From Sesamum alatum (Eukaryota > Streptophyta > Magnoliopsida > Lamiales > Pedaliaceae), in assembly GCA_034509735.1 (NCBI GenBank), contig JACGWO010000003.1:5828001-5892000 (forward strand): a stretch of 64,000 nucleotides of DNA, in the 5' to 3' direction. Shown here piece after piece: positions 1 through 9,450 of the stretch; the stretch's first letter is position 1; every line of letters begins with the position of its first letter. Below the pieces are notes generated by a model, which was not told where the DNA came from, did not search any database, and saw only the letters and a list, made by a program, of their open reading frames with translations. The position numbers were made by a program, and so were the translations under genes.

Positions 1-1211
1 AAATATTTCCAAGAGGCTAAAATAAATATAAATATTATTTAAGCCCATTAAATAAATCCCTTTGATAAATCTAATTTATCAATTTAATTCCTTATATCTA
101 ATAGAAGGAATTATTTCTCCAAGAAAAATAAAGGACCCGATTAAATCCAATTTAATCATTCCTTCACTCCAATATTTAATTCCTAATTAAATATCTAAAT
201 GTGTGTGGATAGTGTGTGACTCTTTAGGTTCACCTTTCAGCTAGACTTGGTCGGATTCCTAGAATCCTTCCGTTACCATCGGTGGCCATCTAGCAACGGT
301 CCATGGCACTAGAGACTATGTGAAATATTCAGGGATGAACATTTAGGCTCTAACAGTACACTTGTCCTTCTGTCTTCGGTCTCATCACTTAGAGTCTAGG
401 GCACGGATAATGCAGGTACCCATTTTGGACCTAAGTGTCGGTCTGTCCTCACTAAACGCCGCAAGGGAATCCTTCCCTTCTGTTCAGTTACTGTGGCCAC
501 AGATTTTAGGGACAAGACACAGAGCATATATGAGACTCAACTGTCAATACCTATTGGCAGGAGACAGATCCTTTCTTGGAAACTACTGTCACTTTGTACT
601 CCAGAACTGTACTAGACATGGCTTATGACTACCAAAGAGAATTCTGGAAATCTCTCACCATATCTAAGATACAGCCCTAACGTACAGGTAAACTGAGCAA
701 TTCCTCAAGTCAAAGGACTTGGCCTGTACCGTTGGAACCGGGAATACACGTCATACCTTGCTGACCATACTCAAGGTCCTCCGTAAGACGGTTCCCGCGA
801 GTCACCTCAGTCAGCTGCGTCCTAGCATGCTAACCCACTAACACTGCTTAGACGACCCTCGTCACCCGTCGATGAAACACGACAGCAGGTGCTTAGTGCA
901 AGTCTCAAATGGAATCCCGGTACCCATTTTCGGGATTCCTTGACTTGGAGATTTCCGGACCGATTCGGGAAGACTGATTCCATGGACCTACCTCCAAGCG
1001 TAGTGCCAGTCCCCGAAATTGATTCTCAGTCCGTGGGCTTTGTTTGCGTAGTGAACAGATATGGAAAATAAATATAAGTGAACACAAACAAAGTGATGCC
1101 AAATGAAATTCACTTCTTTATTCATTAATGATTTATCAAACACCTGAAATTGTCTAGACATAGGTTATATATTCCTGCCAAAATTGGCTTACATGGTCAC
1201 CTATTCTAACA
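1..1211 (-). repeat. 3' LTR of element A (truncated by window start)
   Basis: Minus-strand LTR whose first bases are TGTTAGAATAGGTGACCA, read leftward from 1211. It lies directly after the purine tract of A. About 775 bp at its 3' end (including U5) lie outside the window. ORFs of 60-90 codons on both strands here recur in every family 1 LTR only because the LTRs are near-identical; I see no reason to call them genes. Confidence 0.93.
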
Positions 1212-1227
1212 ATCTCCCACTTGACCT
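1212..1227 (-). other. Polypurine tract of element A
   Basis: On the minus strand this reads AAGGTCAAGTGGGAGAT between the pol stop codon and the 3' LTR. The purine-rich core GTGGGAGA directly abuts the LTR, as expected for plus-strand DNA priming. The same tract precedes the 3' LTRs of B and C. Confidence 0.85.
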
Positions 1228-4200
1228 TTAAAGCCAATCACCCATATGCCTAATCCCCATCTTCTCAAGATGTTGCGTATGAGCACTCTGCGACATAGGC
1301 TTTGTCAGCGGGTCTGCTGTGTTGTCTGCTGAGTTGACTCGGTCCATCCGAACGTCACCTCTTCCTACCATTTCTCTAAGAAGATGGTAGCGTCTAAGAA
1401 TGTGTTTGGAACGGTGATGAGATCTCGGTTCCTTTGCTTGCGCTATTGCACCGTTGTTATTACAGAAGATGACAACAGGCTCGGCGATGCTAGGCACCAC
1501 ACCCAACTCTTGGATGTAGTTTCTCATCCAAACCGCTTCCTTAGCAGCTTCTGAAGCTGCTATGTATTCAGCCTCAGTGGTGGAGTCAGCAGTGGTTGCT
1601 TGCTTGGAACTTTTCCAAGCCACTACTCCTCCGTTGAGTTTGAATACATACCCCGATTGAGACTTGGCATCATCGTCATCAGACTGGAAGCTAGCGTCGC
1701 TAAAGCCTTCCAGAATTAGTTCTCCATTGCCATAGACCAAGAACATTTCCTTAGTCCTCCTAAGGTACTTAAGGTTGCCCTTAACGGCATTCCAATGTGC
1801 CTCTCCTGCATAGGACTGATATCTGCTTGTCAAGCTCAAAGCGTATGCAATGTCAGGCCTGGTGCAATGGACCGCATATTGGATGCTACCTACGGCAGAA
1901 GCATAGGGGATGACTTTCATCTTTTCAAGTTCCTCATCAGTCTGCGGGGACTGCTTCTTGGACAACTTGATCCCATGCCTCATTGGAAGGAATCCTCGTT
2001 TGGAGTTGTCCATTCGATATCTCTTTAGGACTTTCTCCATATACGAGTTTTGGGTGAGCCCTAACATCCTTTTAGATCTGTCCCTGACAATCTGGATGCC
2101 TAGGATGTAGGAGGCTTCACCCAAGTCCTTTATGGAAAACTTGGTTGACAACCATGCTTTTGTGTTTCCTAACATTCTGACGTCATTACCAATGAGCAGA
2201 ATGTCATCCACGTAAAGCACCAGGAACACTATAGAGCTCCCACTGACCTTCTTGTATACACAAGGGTCGGATTCGTTTTTGATGAAGTCATATCCCCGTA
2301 TTACTTCATCAAATCGAATATTCCAACTTCGGGATGCTTGTTTGAGGCCATAGATGGACTTCTGGAGACGACAGACCTTCTGATCTTCTCCAGTGACCGT
2401 GAAACCCTCCGGCTGATCCATATAGATCTCTTCTTCAACGAAACCGTTGAGGAAGGCCGTTTTCACGTCCATCTGCCATATTTCATAGTCATACCATGCT
2501 GCTATGGCAAGCAGGATCCGAATGGACTTAGCCATGTCTACTGGCGAGTAGGTATCCTCAAAATCGACCCCGGGTCGTTGAGTGTATCCCTTAGCTACAA
2601 GCCTAGCCTTAAAGGTTGTGACTTCTCCATCAACGCCGAGTTTGGGCTTGTAGACCCACTTACAGCCCACTGGCTTAACACCTTTTGGTGGATCTACAAG
2701 TCTCCAAACTTGGTTCTCGCTCATGGAGTCCATTTCGGTCTTCATGGCCTCAAGCCATTTCCCGGAGTCGATGTCAGACATCGCTTCCCCGTATGTCTTA
2801 GGATCGTTATCCAGAAGATCGATCGCACCTAGAAACCCATATCTCACTGGAGGTCTGGATTCTCTAGTGGACCTACGGAGGACGGGAACGTCAGTGGTGA
2901 CTGTGGGCGCTGACTGTATCGGAGCCGGCGGTTCAGGGGCCGGGACTGGCCTTTCTTGAGGTTGTCCTTCATGCCTAGCATGTTGGACTTCTCTAGGTTG
3001 GTCAGCCCTCCGTGCGTTAATCCTAAATCCTCTTGGTGAGGTTTCCGCGGCTATTTCTGATGGCTGAGTTCCATCACTTGATTCCTCAAGGATTAGCTCA
3101 TCAGGTTGGATATCCTCCGGGAAGCCTTGCTCCAAGAATACTGCATTCCTTGAAACAAATACCTTTTGTTCCAAAGGGTCATAAAAGTAATAACCCACAG
3201 TTTCTCTAGGGTATCCAACGAACCTGCATAGGCTAGACCTGGATTCTAGCTTATCTCCCACTAACCTCTTGACGTATGCGGGGCTACCCCACACTTTCAA
3301 GTAGTTGTAGGACGCAGGCTTGCCGTGCCATATCTCATATGGCGTTTGGGTCAATGCACTGGTAGGCGCCAAATTCAACAACTTGGCTGCCGTTTCTAAT
3401 GCATAACCCCAAAACGATAAGGGCAATTTGGTAAAACTCATCATGGACCGAACCATGTCCAACAGGGTTCGGTTCCTCCTTTCAGAGATGCCGTTTAACT
3501 GTGGTGTTCCGGGAGGTGTCCATTCTGATATTATACCATGTTCTTTTAGATAATCAAGGAATTCGGCACTAAGGTATTCACCACCTCGGTCTGACTGTAG
3601 GACTTTAATTTTGCAGTTGGTCTGGTTCTCCACTTCAAGTTTGAATTCTTTAAACCTCTCAAGAGCTTCAGACTTGTACCTCATTAGGTAAACATAACCA
3701 TACCGTGAATGATCATCGGTGAAGGTTATGAAGTAGGAGAACCCACCTCGAGCCTGCGTCCTTAGTGGTCCACATACGTCTGTATGGACCAAGTCCAACA
3801 GACCCGTGGCAAGCCTGCTTTGACCTACAAAGGGCTTCTTGGTCATTTTCCCTCTTAGACAAGATTCACAAGTTGGTAGATCGCTCAAGTCCCCAACCTC
3901 TAGGTTCTTTGAGTCTACCAACCTTTTCATCCTATCTTGGGATATGTGACCTAGCCTAGCGTGCCACAGACGTGCATTCCCGTTATTATCTAATTTCCGT
4001 TTGTGTTGATCGTTAAGAACGAAATTCGTTTGTTGCAAGATATAGAGCCCGTTGTGCAATGTACCAAGTAGATGAGCAATTCCACACCTCATCAAATAAA
4101 AGCAATTTTTATTGATTCTGAACTCATAACCACTATTGTCCAACAATGGAATGGAAATGATGTTCTTAATCATACTAGGTACAAAATAAACCTGCTCTAA

Positions 4201-5049
4201 TTCTATGCTAATGGTATCACTAATCACTAAAGTGGCGGATCCTACTGCTTCTGCCGAGATGGCCTTGCCATTTCCAAGCTTCAGGATCATGTCCCCGCTA
4301 CTTAGTTTTCTGCTTCTTTTCAGCACCTGCAAATCATTGCAAATGTGAGCTCCACAACCGGTATCCAATACCCAAGAGGCAGAATTAGTGACCATATTAA
4401 CCTCAATCACATATATACCTTGGTTTGAGAAGAGTTTGGGGCACTCTCTCTTCCAATGCCCTTTCTCACGGTAGTTGATACATATATCATATGCCTTTGA
4501 CTGTTGCTTGGAGACAACCTTTCCCTTTCCTTTGCCTTTCCCCTCTTTGGCAATGGGAACACTCTGAGTGTTCGTAGCTGCTATGACGGCTTTTCCCTTC
4601 CCCTTCTTCTTTTTCCAACGTCCGGCACCCTTGCCTTTCGTCTTGGAAGTTGAAGCACCTCCAAACAATACCGAAGGCGTGGACTTCTTAGTCGTTGCCT
4701 CGTATTGCACCAACATATTGATCAACTCATGAATGCCCTTCTCAAGTGCATTCATGTTATAGTTGACGATAAATTGGTCGAAGGAGGGTGGGAGTGACTG
4801 AAGGATCACATCTATGTACGTTTCGTTATCGAGACCTGCCTTTAGGTCCTCGAGCTTTTCCACTAGGGTAAGCATTTTAACCCCATGCTCTTGTACAGAG
4901 GATCCTTCTGTCATTTTAGTTCCAAAGAACGCCTTGGACGCGACATACCTAGTATGCCGGTCCGGGACTGCATAGCAATCCTTAAGGCGAGCCATAATGG
5001 AAGGGACATCGTCTAGCCTTTCATATTGCTTCTGAATCTCATTGGTCAT
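1228..5049 (-). CDS. Copia Gag-Pol polyprotein of element A (main ORF, lacks Gag N-terminus)
   Basis: A 1273-codon open frame covering most of Gag and all of Pol. From the first Met of this frame: UBN2-type Gag to about residue 120, a Lys/Gly-rich basic stretch (135-180), zinc knuckle (190-203), aspartic protease Asp229-Thr-Gly, HHCC pre-integrase domain (HARLGH, CESC), DDE integrase (HTDVCG, SDRGGE, ISERRN), reverse transcriptase with YVDD, and RNase H ending in MGDWL. The true start is about 230 bp upstream in another frame, because one extra base near 5115 splits gag. Two key residues are changed: the second zinc-knuckle Cys is Tyr (4471-4473), and the RNase H Asp of the FCDNN motif is Asn (1459-1461). 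The second change should impair RNase H. This is the longest copia frame in the window. Confidence 0.93.
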   Translation of the reverse strand: MTNEIQKQYERLDDVPSIMARLKDCYAVPDRHTRYVASKAFFGTKMTEGSSVQEHGVKMLTLVEKLEDLKAGLDNETYIDVILQSLPPSFDQFIVNYNMNALEKGIHELINMLVQYEATTKKSTPSVLFGGASTSKTKGKGAGRWKKKKGKGKAVIAATNTQSVPIAKEGKGKGKGKVVSKQQSKAYDICINYREKGHWKRECPKLFSNQGIYVIEVNMVTNSASWVLDTGCGAHICNDLQVLKRSRKLSSGDMILKLGNGKAISAEAVGSATLVISDTISIELEQVYFVPSMIKNIISIPLLDNSGYEFRINKNCFYLMRCGIAHLLGTLHNGLYILQQTNFVLNDQHKRKLDNNGNARLWHARLGHISQDRMKRLVDSKNLEVGDLSDLPTCESCLRGKMTKKPFVGQSRLATGLLDLVHTDVCGPLRTQARGGFSYFITFTDDHSRYGYVYLMRYKSEALERFKEFKLEVENQTNCKIKVLQSDRGGEYLSAEFLDYLKEHGIISEWTPPGTPQLNGISERRNRTLLDMVRSMMSFTKLPLSFWGYALETAAKLLNLAPTSALTQTPYEIWHGKPASYNYLKVWGSPAYVKRLVGDKLESRSSLCRFVGYPRETVGYYFYDPLEQKVFVSRNAVFLEQGFPEDIQPDELILEESSDGTQPSEIAAETSPRGFRINARRADQPREVQHARHEGQPQERPVPAPEPPAPIQSAPTVTTDVPVLRRSTRESRPPVRYGFLGAIDLLDNDPKTYGEAMSDIDSGKWLEAMKTEMDSMSENQVWRLVDPPKGVKPVGCKWVYKPKLGVDGEVTTFKARLVAKGYTQRPGVDFEDTYSPVDMAKSIRILLAIAAWYDYEIWQMDVKTAFLNGFVEEEIYMDQPEGFTVTGEDQKVCRLQKSIYGLKQASRSWNIRFDEVIRGYDFIKNESDPCVYKKVSGSSIVFLVLYVDDILLIGNDVRMLGNTKAWLSTKFSIKDLGEASYILGIQIVRDRSKRMLGLTQNSYMEKVLKRYRMDNSKRGFLPMRHGIKLSKKQSPQTDEELEKMKVIPYASAVGSIQYAVHCTRPDIAYALSLTSRYQSYAGEAHWNAVKGNLKYLRRTKEMFLVYGNGELILEGFSDASFQSDDDDAKSQSGYVFKLNGGVVAWKSSKQATTADSTTEAEYIAASEAAKEAVWMRNYIQELGVVPSIAEPVVIFCNNNGAIAQAKEPRSHHRSKHILRRYHLLREMVGRGDVRMDRVNSADNTADPLTKPMSQSAHTQHLEKMGIRHMGDWL

Positions 5050-5107
5050 CGAAGCAAGTATGACGCTACGGACCTTCCGGTTATCCTTATGCCAAGTCTC
5101 GAACGTC

Positions 5108-5281
5108 TCACGTTCTTTCTGGCGTGGATCCTTCCGGCAAGGTCCTAGGGAGAGGCTCGTCCATGACGTAGCCTTGGTTCTCGTAATCTAGGACTATCCT
5201 GAGATTGCGCAACCAGTCGTTGTAATTTGTTCCATTGAATTTGTTTGTCTCAAGAATGGTTGATAGTGGGTTCTTAGACAT
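5108..5281 (-). pseudogene. Gag N-terminus of element A, frameshifted from Pol
   Basis: Encodes the start of copia Gag. I chose the ATG at 5279-5281 (MSKNPL) because that start is shared by A, B, D, F and I, with MSKSPL in J. The frame also runs up to an ATG at 5371, but that 30-residue extension is missing in D, F and J and is probably not translated. An extra base in a short T run (about 5114-5118, an A run on the coding strand) shifts the frame, which then stops. The rest of Gag continues in the 1228-5049 frame. The single homopolymer change could be a real mutation or an assembly error. Confidence 0.85.
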
Positions 5282-6814
5282 TTTAAATCTACATTTAGAA
5301 AACAACGCGCGATCAGCAGAAAATAAAGACGGTGGTTTGATGAAATAATTAAATGCTTGGTCTTTAGTCATTTAATCCTCCCACTGTTTGTACGAAAACA
5401 CGGTACTCTCAAACGTGATTTTCGGGAAATCCTTTCCTAGTGGGCTTGGGATCCACAGCGATTTTTCCCATACCCCGCTTTTACGATTCGCATGGAAAAG
5501 ATCCTGTGGGAGGTATTCCATACCATTCTCGTTCCACGAGATTCCCAAGATTATTGCCTCACCCTTTTGCATGATCCCGAGGACTCCAAGCGAATCATGC
5601 TAATTGGGCGTTAGACCCGACCCAATCGACCGAGCCATGGACCCACTAGTACCCCCACGACTCGTGAGACAGGTAACAGCAGCCCATTTTTCGTTCATGA
5701 CACAGTGCAGCTTCTTTTAAGTACAATAACGTGCCACGACTCGTGAGACCACGCTATTGACCTAAAACAGCTTCCTCACTATGCCACGGATTGGAAGGCA
5801 TGGACGAACTCCTAGAGTTCATGTCCACTTTATCTAGGGTCTAATATTTCAACATTGGTCCAACCAATGTGAGAGTAGTGAATGACCGAGATCTCATAAT
5901 ATATATGCATACATTCATCCATAATGCATAAATAAAATCCATCCATAGCAGTTATATGATAAATAAAAGCCATTCATCCATCATAATAACCACATGCAAA
6001 ATTAAAGCCTAGCACGCCCCTGTTGGATGATCACGAGCCCGAATCCTATGCGATCCACTGAGCCCGCAGTGGATCTATGGTCAATCTAGGGTTGGTCCTA
6101 TACTATTACAATAATAGTAACCCAATCATCATGCTGATGGGCCTTGGTCTCTTTTCTCTTTCTTCACTTCATGGAAAACGCCAAGGGACCTCCGGTCTGG
6201 GCTCTCCATGTGGTCCTTCCTTCTACTCCACCAATTACAAAAATGGAAACCTCACTCCTAGTCTACTCTCATTACATTATAAAAAATAGAAACCCCAGCG
6301 AAAACCCGGGGGAGTACATAAGGAGGGAGGTAGAAAGCCTTATTATTCCAAGGCACTAGAAAGAGAGAAGGAGAAAGCAGTTAAAGAGGCACACAGGCCC
6401 AACAGAAAATTAAACCATACATTCGGTCTAGGGCTCGTGATCATCCATTTCCATCCAACACACGTAATCACATGATCCAATCACATAATCATAATATTCC
6501 AACAACACATGATTTCCAATCATATTAATCCAAGATGAAAATAAATGAACATGTGCGCAACGTGTGAAAATAAAAAATATAAATATTGGTAATATTAATC
6601 TTTTTTCTCGTTTTAGGAAAACCTTTCCTCATTATCTTAAGTAAAATAACCCCGGGATTCCAAATCCAATTTATTTTACTCCTAAAATAATGTCTTTAGG
6701 AACTTAGGAAAAATTGAACCCAAAAAACGATTTTTCAGAATTAATTCAAAATTAAAACTGAAAATTAATTCAAAATAAAATAACACTAAGGTTTCAAAAC
6801 CCTAGCTTCACAGC

Positions 6815-7235
6815 CACCGGCCGCGCGCGCAGGCGCTGCCTGGCCGGGCGCGCGCGCGCAGGCCCCTGCCTGCTTGCGCGCGCGCCTGACCGGCAGCGCA
6901 CTGCACGGCTCGCGCATCGGCAGGCCGACGCGCGCGCAGGCTCCTCTTCCTTGCGCGCGCTGGCTTGCTGGCCGCCGGCCGTGTGTCTGCGCTGTGCGCA
7001 GAGCGCGCGCGCAGACGCGCACTGGGCGTGCTTGCCGGGCGCGCGCGGGCTCCCCGCCCGTCAGCCTTGCGCGCGCGCGCGCATGGGCGTGCCTGCCGGG
7101 CGCGCGCGCGCAGACCCCTTTGTCTACCCGCGCGCGCGCCTAGAGGCGCTTCCATGCGCGTTGCCCCTGCGCGGCCGGCAGTGCACGCGAGCGCAGGCTT
7201 CCCATGCCTGCGCGCGTCCGCCCTTCCCGGCTGGC
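6815..7235 (-). repeat. CpG-rich GCGCGC block in leader of A
   Basis: Dense GCGC and CGCGCG runs in an otherwise AT-rich element. Open frames in several phases on both strands encode only Ala/Arg/Pro-rich sequence, which is a composition effect rather than protein evidence. Equivalent blocks occur in B, D, G, H, I and J. Confidence 0.8.
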
Positions 7236-7446
7236 CGGCTGTGGCGTTTTCTCTCGTTTTTTTCAGATTAATTTCCCATCCCGTTTTCCAAGAAAAACAG
7301 AAAAAACACCAACATTCATAAATTCACACGAATTAAAAGCAATAAAATAAACATGCTTTAATAATCAAGAAATTCAAGATTCAATTAAAACATGCTAAAT
7401 CACGTTTCATGCTTAAAACGCACATAAACCCTAGGCCTATACACCG

Positions 7447-7464
7447 AACCGGGCTCTGATACCA
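7447..7464 (-). other. Primer binding site of element A
   Basis: The minus strand reads TGGTATCAGAGCCCGGTT, one base inside the 5' LTR. The first 12 bases match the complement of the plant initiator Met-tRNA 3' end, the usual primer of copia elements. Confidence 0.92.
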
Positions 7465-7465
7465 C

Positions 7466-9450
7466 TGAAAGAAATTTTGGATCGTCCCGGGAAAAGCGCG
7501 AATGCGGAAGCGCGGTATAATTAAAATTAAATATGAAATTTAAACATGCTTTTAAATTAAAACACGTTTCAAAGGGTGTGCCTTTGAAATTTCCCGGGCG
7601 TTCGGTGTATCTCATGAACGAATAACACAAAATAAATCATGGAGGCCATAGGGTTGGAAATTAAAGAGAGGACGAAAAATTAAAACGAGACCTACCCGTT
7701 GTCGTTTTCGTCTTCAACGGCTACAAGCGTTGTTCCCCGTTTTGCACCAAGATCTCGTCTTTGAGACCCTCTAAATCGTGACACACGATCCACCCACGTA
7801 TCTTGCACGTCGTGCTAGCAACGAACAAGTTTATGTTTTTGGAGTGGATGAATCAATAACACATTATTGATTAATGGTATTGATTCATCAAGTTCTTAAT
7901 GTTCCAAGAACAAAAAGAACCAAGAAAATATTTCTTGGAGAGGGAGAGAGAATCGGACGAGAGAGAGGGAGAGAGAATCCGTGTGTGTGTGTTGTAGTGT
8001 GTGTGTTGGAGTTTCATCATCATTCAACTTGTAGGATGCTAGGGGTTTATATAGAAGAGGAGTCTAATCCTCTTTAAACTCCTCTTTCAAGAACTCTATT
8101 TTGACTAGGATTTTGACCTAGTCAAAGTCCTAGTCAAAGTAGTGTTTTGACCTAGTCAAAACAATCCTAGCCATCCATCTCTCCCATTCATCTTACCGTT
8201 GATTTAATTTAATTTAATGGAATATTTAAAACCTATTTAAATATTTCCAAGAGGCTAAAATAAATATAAATATTATTTAAGCCCATTAAATAAATCCCTT
8301 TGATAAATCTAATTTATCAATTTAATTCCTTATATCTAATAGAAGGAATTATTTCTCCAAGAAAAATAAAGGACCCGATTAAATCCAATTTAATCATTCC
8401 TTCACTCCAATATTTAATTCCTAATTAAATATCTAAATGTGTGTGGATAGTGTGTGACTCTTTAGGTTCACCTTTCAGCTAGACTTGGTCGGATTCCTAG
8501 AATCCTTCCGTTACCATGGGTGGCCATCTAGCAACGGTCAATGGCACTAGAGACTAGGTGAAATATTCAGGGATGAACATTTAGGCTCTAACAGTACACT
8601 TGTCCTTCTGTCTTCGGTCTCATCACTTAGAGTCTAGGGCACGGATAATGCAGTTACCCATTTTGGACCTAAGTGTCGGTCTGTCCTCACTAAACTCCGC
8701 AAGGGAATCCTTCCCTTCTGTTCAGTTACTGTGGCCACAGATTTTAGGGACAAGACACAGAGCATATATGAGACTCAACTGTCAATACCTATTGGCAGGA
8801 GACAGATCCTTTCTTGGAAACTACTGTCACTTTGTACTCCAGAACTGTACTAGACATGGCTTATGACTACCAAAGAGAATTCTGGCAATCTCTCACCATA
8901 TCTAAGATACAGCCCTAACGTACAGGTAAACTGAGCAATTCCTCAAGTCAAAGGACTTGGCCTGTACCGTTGGAACCGGGAATACACGTCATACCTTGCT
9001 GACCATACTCAAGGTCCTCCGTAAGACGGTTCCCACGAGTCACCTCAGTCAGCTGCGTCCTAGCATGCTAACCCACTAACACTGCTTAGACGACCCTCGT
9101 CACCCGTCGATGAAACACGACAGCAGGTGCTTAGTGCAAGTCTCAAATGGAATCCCGGTACCCCATTTTCGGGATTCCTTGACTTGGAGATTTCCGGACC
9201 GATTCGGGAAGACTGATTCGATGGACCTACCTCCAAGCGTAGTCCCAGTCCCCGAAATTGATTCTCAGTCCGTGGGCTTTGTTTGCGTAGTGAACAGATA
9301 TGGAAAACAAATATAAGTGAACACAAACAAAGTGATGCCAAATGAAATTCACTTCTTTATTCATTAATGATTTATCAAACACCTGAAATTGTCTAGACAT
9401 AGGTTACATATTCCTGCCAAAATTGGCTTACATGGTCACCTATTCTAACA
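7466..9450 (-). repeat. 5' LTR of element A
   Basis: Complete 1985-bp minus-strand LTR, TG at 9450 and CA at 7466. The minus strand carries a TATATAAA promoter motif (8046-8053). Downstream of it is a CA/CT-rich tract like a plant pyrimidine patch, which suggests the U3/R boundary lies there. A cluster of TTTGAC/GTCAAA palindromes lies just upstream of the TATA motif. Confidence 0.94.
8046..8053 (-). promoter_or_regulatory. TATA box in 5' LTR of A
   Basis: TATATAAA on the minus strand, preceded by a GAGGAGTTT segment and followed by ACCCCTAGCATCC. The same arrangement occurs at 17859, 29008 and 59066, so this is the likely element promoter. Confidence 0.75.

Larger units (their letters stand above)
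5282..7465 (-). other. Untranslated leader of element A
   Basis: About 2.2 kb between primer site and gag on the minus strand with no convincing gene. It contains the CpG-rich block (about 6815-7235), an inverted repeat pair (6431-6446 with 6025-6040), a nine-pair hairpin (6052-6075), two CACGAGTCGTG palindromes (5735-5745 and 5656-5666), a stem-loop with seven-base arms (5594-5600 and 5569-5575), and the CTCGT/ACGAG hairpin. All recur in the other elements. The many upstream ATGs mean Gag cannot easily be reached by simple scanning. Confidence 0.85.
1..9450 (-). mobile_element. Element A: nearly complete Ty1/copia retrotransposon, family 1
   Basis: Minus-strand LTR retrotransposon running from its 5' LTR (7466-9450) through primer site, leader, gag and pol to a 3' LTR that leaves the window at base 1. 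It is inserted in the reverse transcriptase region of element J: J coding sequence starts directly at 9451, so the right target duplication should be CAAGT (9451-9455), with its partner outside the window. The overlapping parts of the two LTRs (1-1211 and 8239-9450) differ by about a dozen bases by eye, roughly 1%, which indicates a recent insertion. The polyprotein gene has one frameshift and two damaged motifs, so this copy is probably not autonomous. The lineage within copia is not assigned. Confidence 0.95.

Noticed and set aside
362..628. 88-codon ORF (MSFCLRSHHL start) recurring at 8600, 15470, 17044 and 28189
   Set aside because: It lies wholly within LTRs that are near-identical by descent, its length changes between copies, and it shows no protein-like conservation beyond the DNA.
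2338..2832. 164-codon plus-strand ORF opposite pol of A (and its twin at 23177-23671)
   Set aside because: Antisense shadow of the reverse transcriptase coding region.
6786..7321. Several overlapping Ala/Arg/Pro-rich ORFs on both strands in CpG-rich blocks (also 18581-19106, 29668-30264, 59749-60335)
   Set aside because: GC-rich sequence has few stop codons; frames are open in up to four phases and are not kept in frame between copies.
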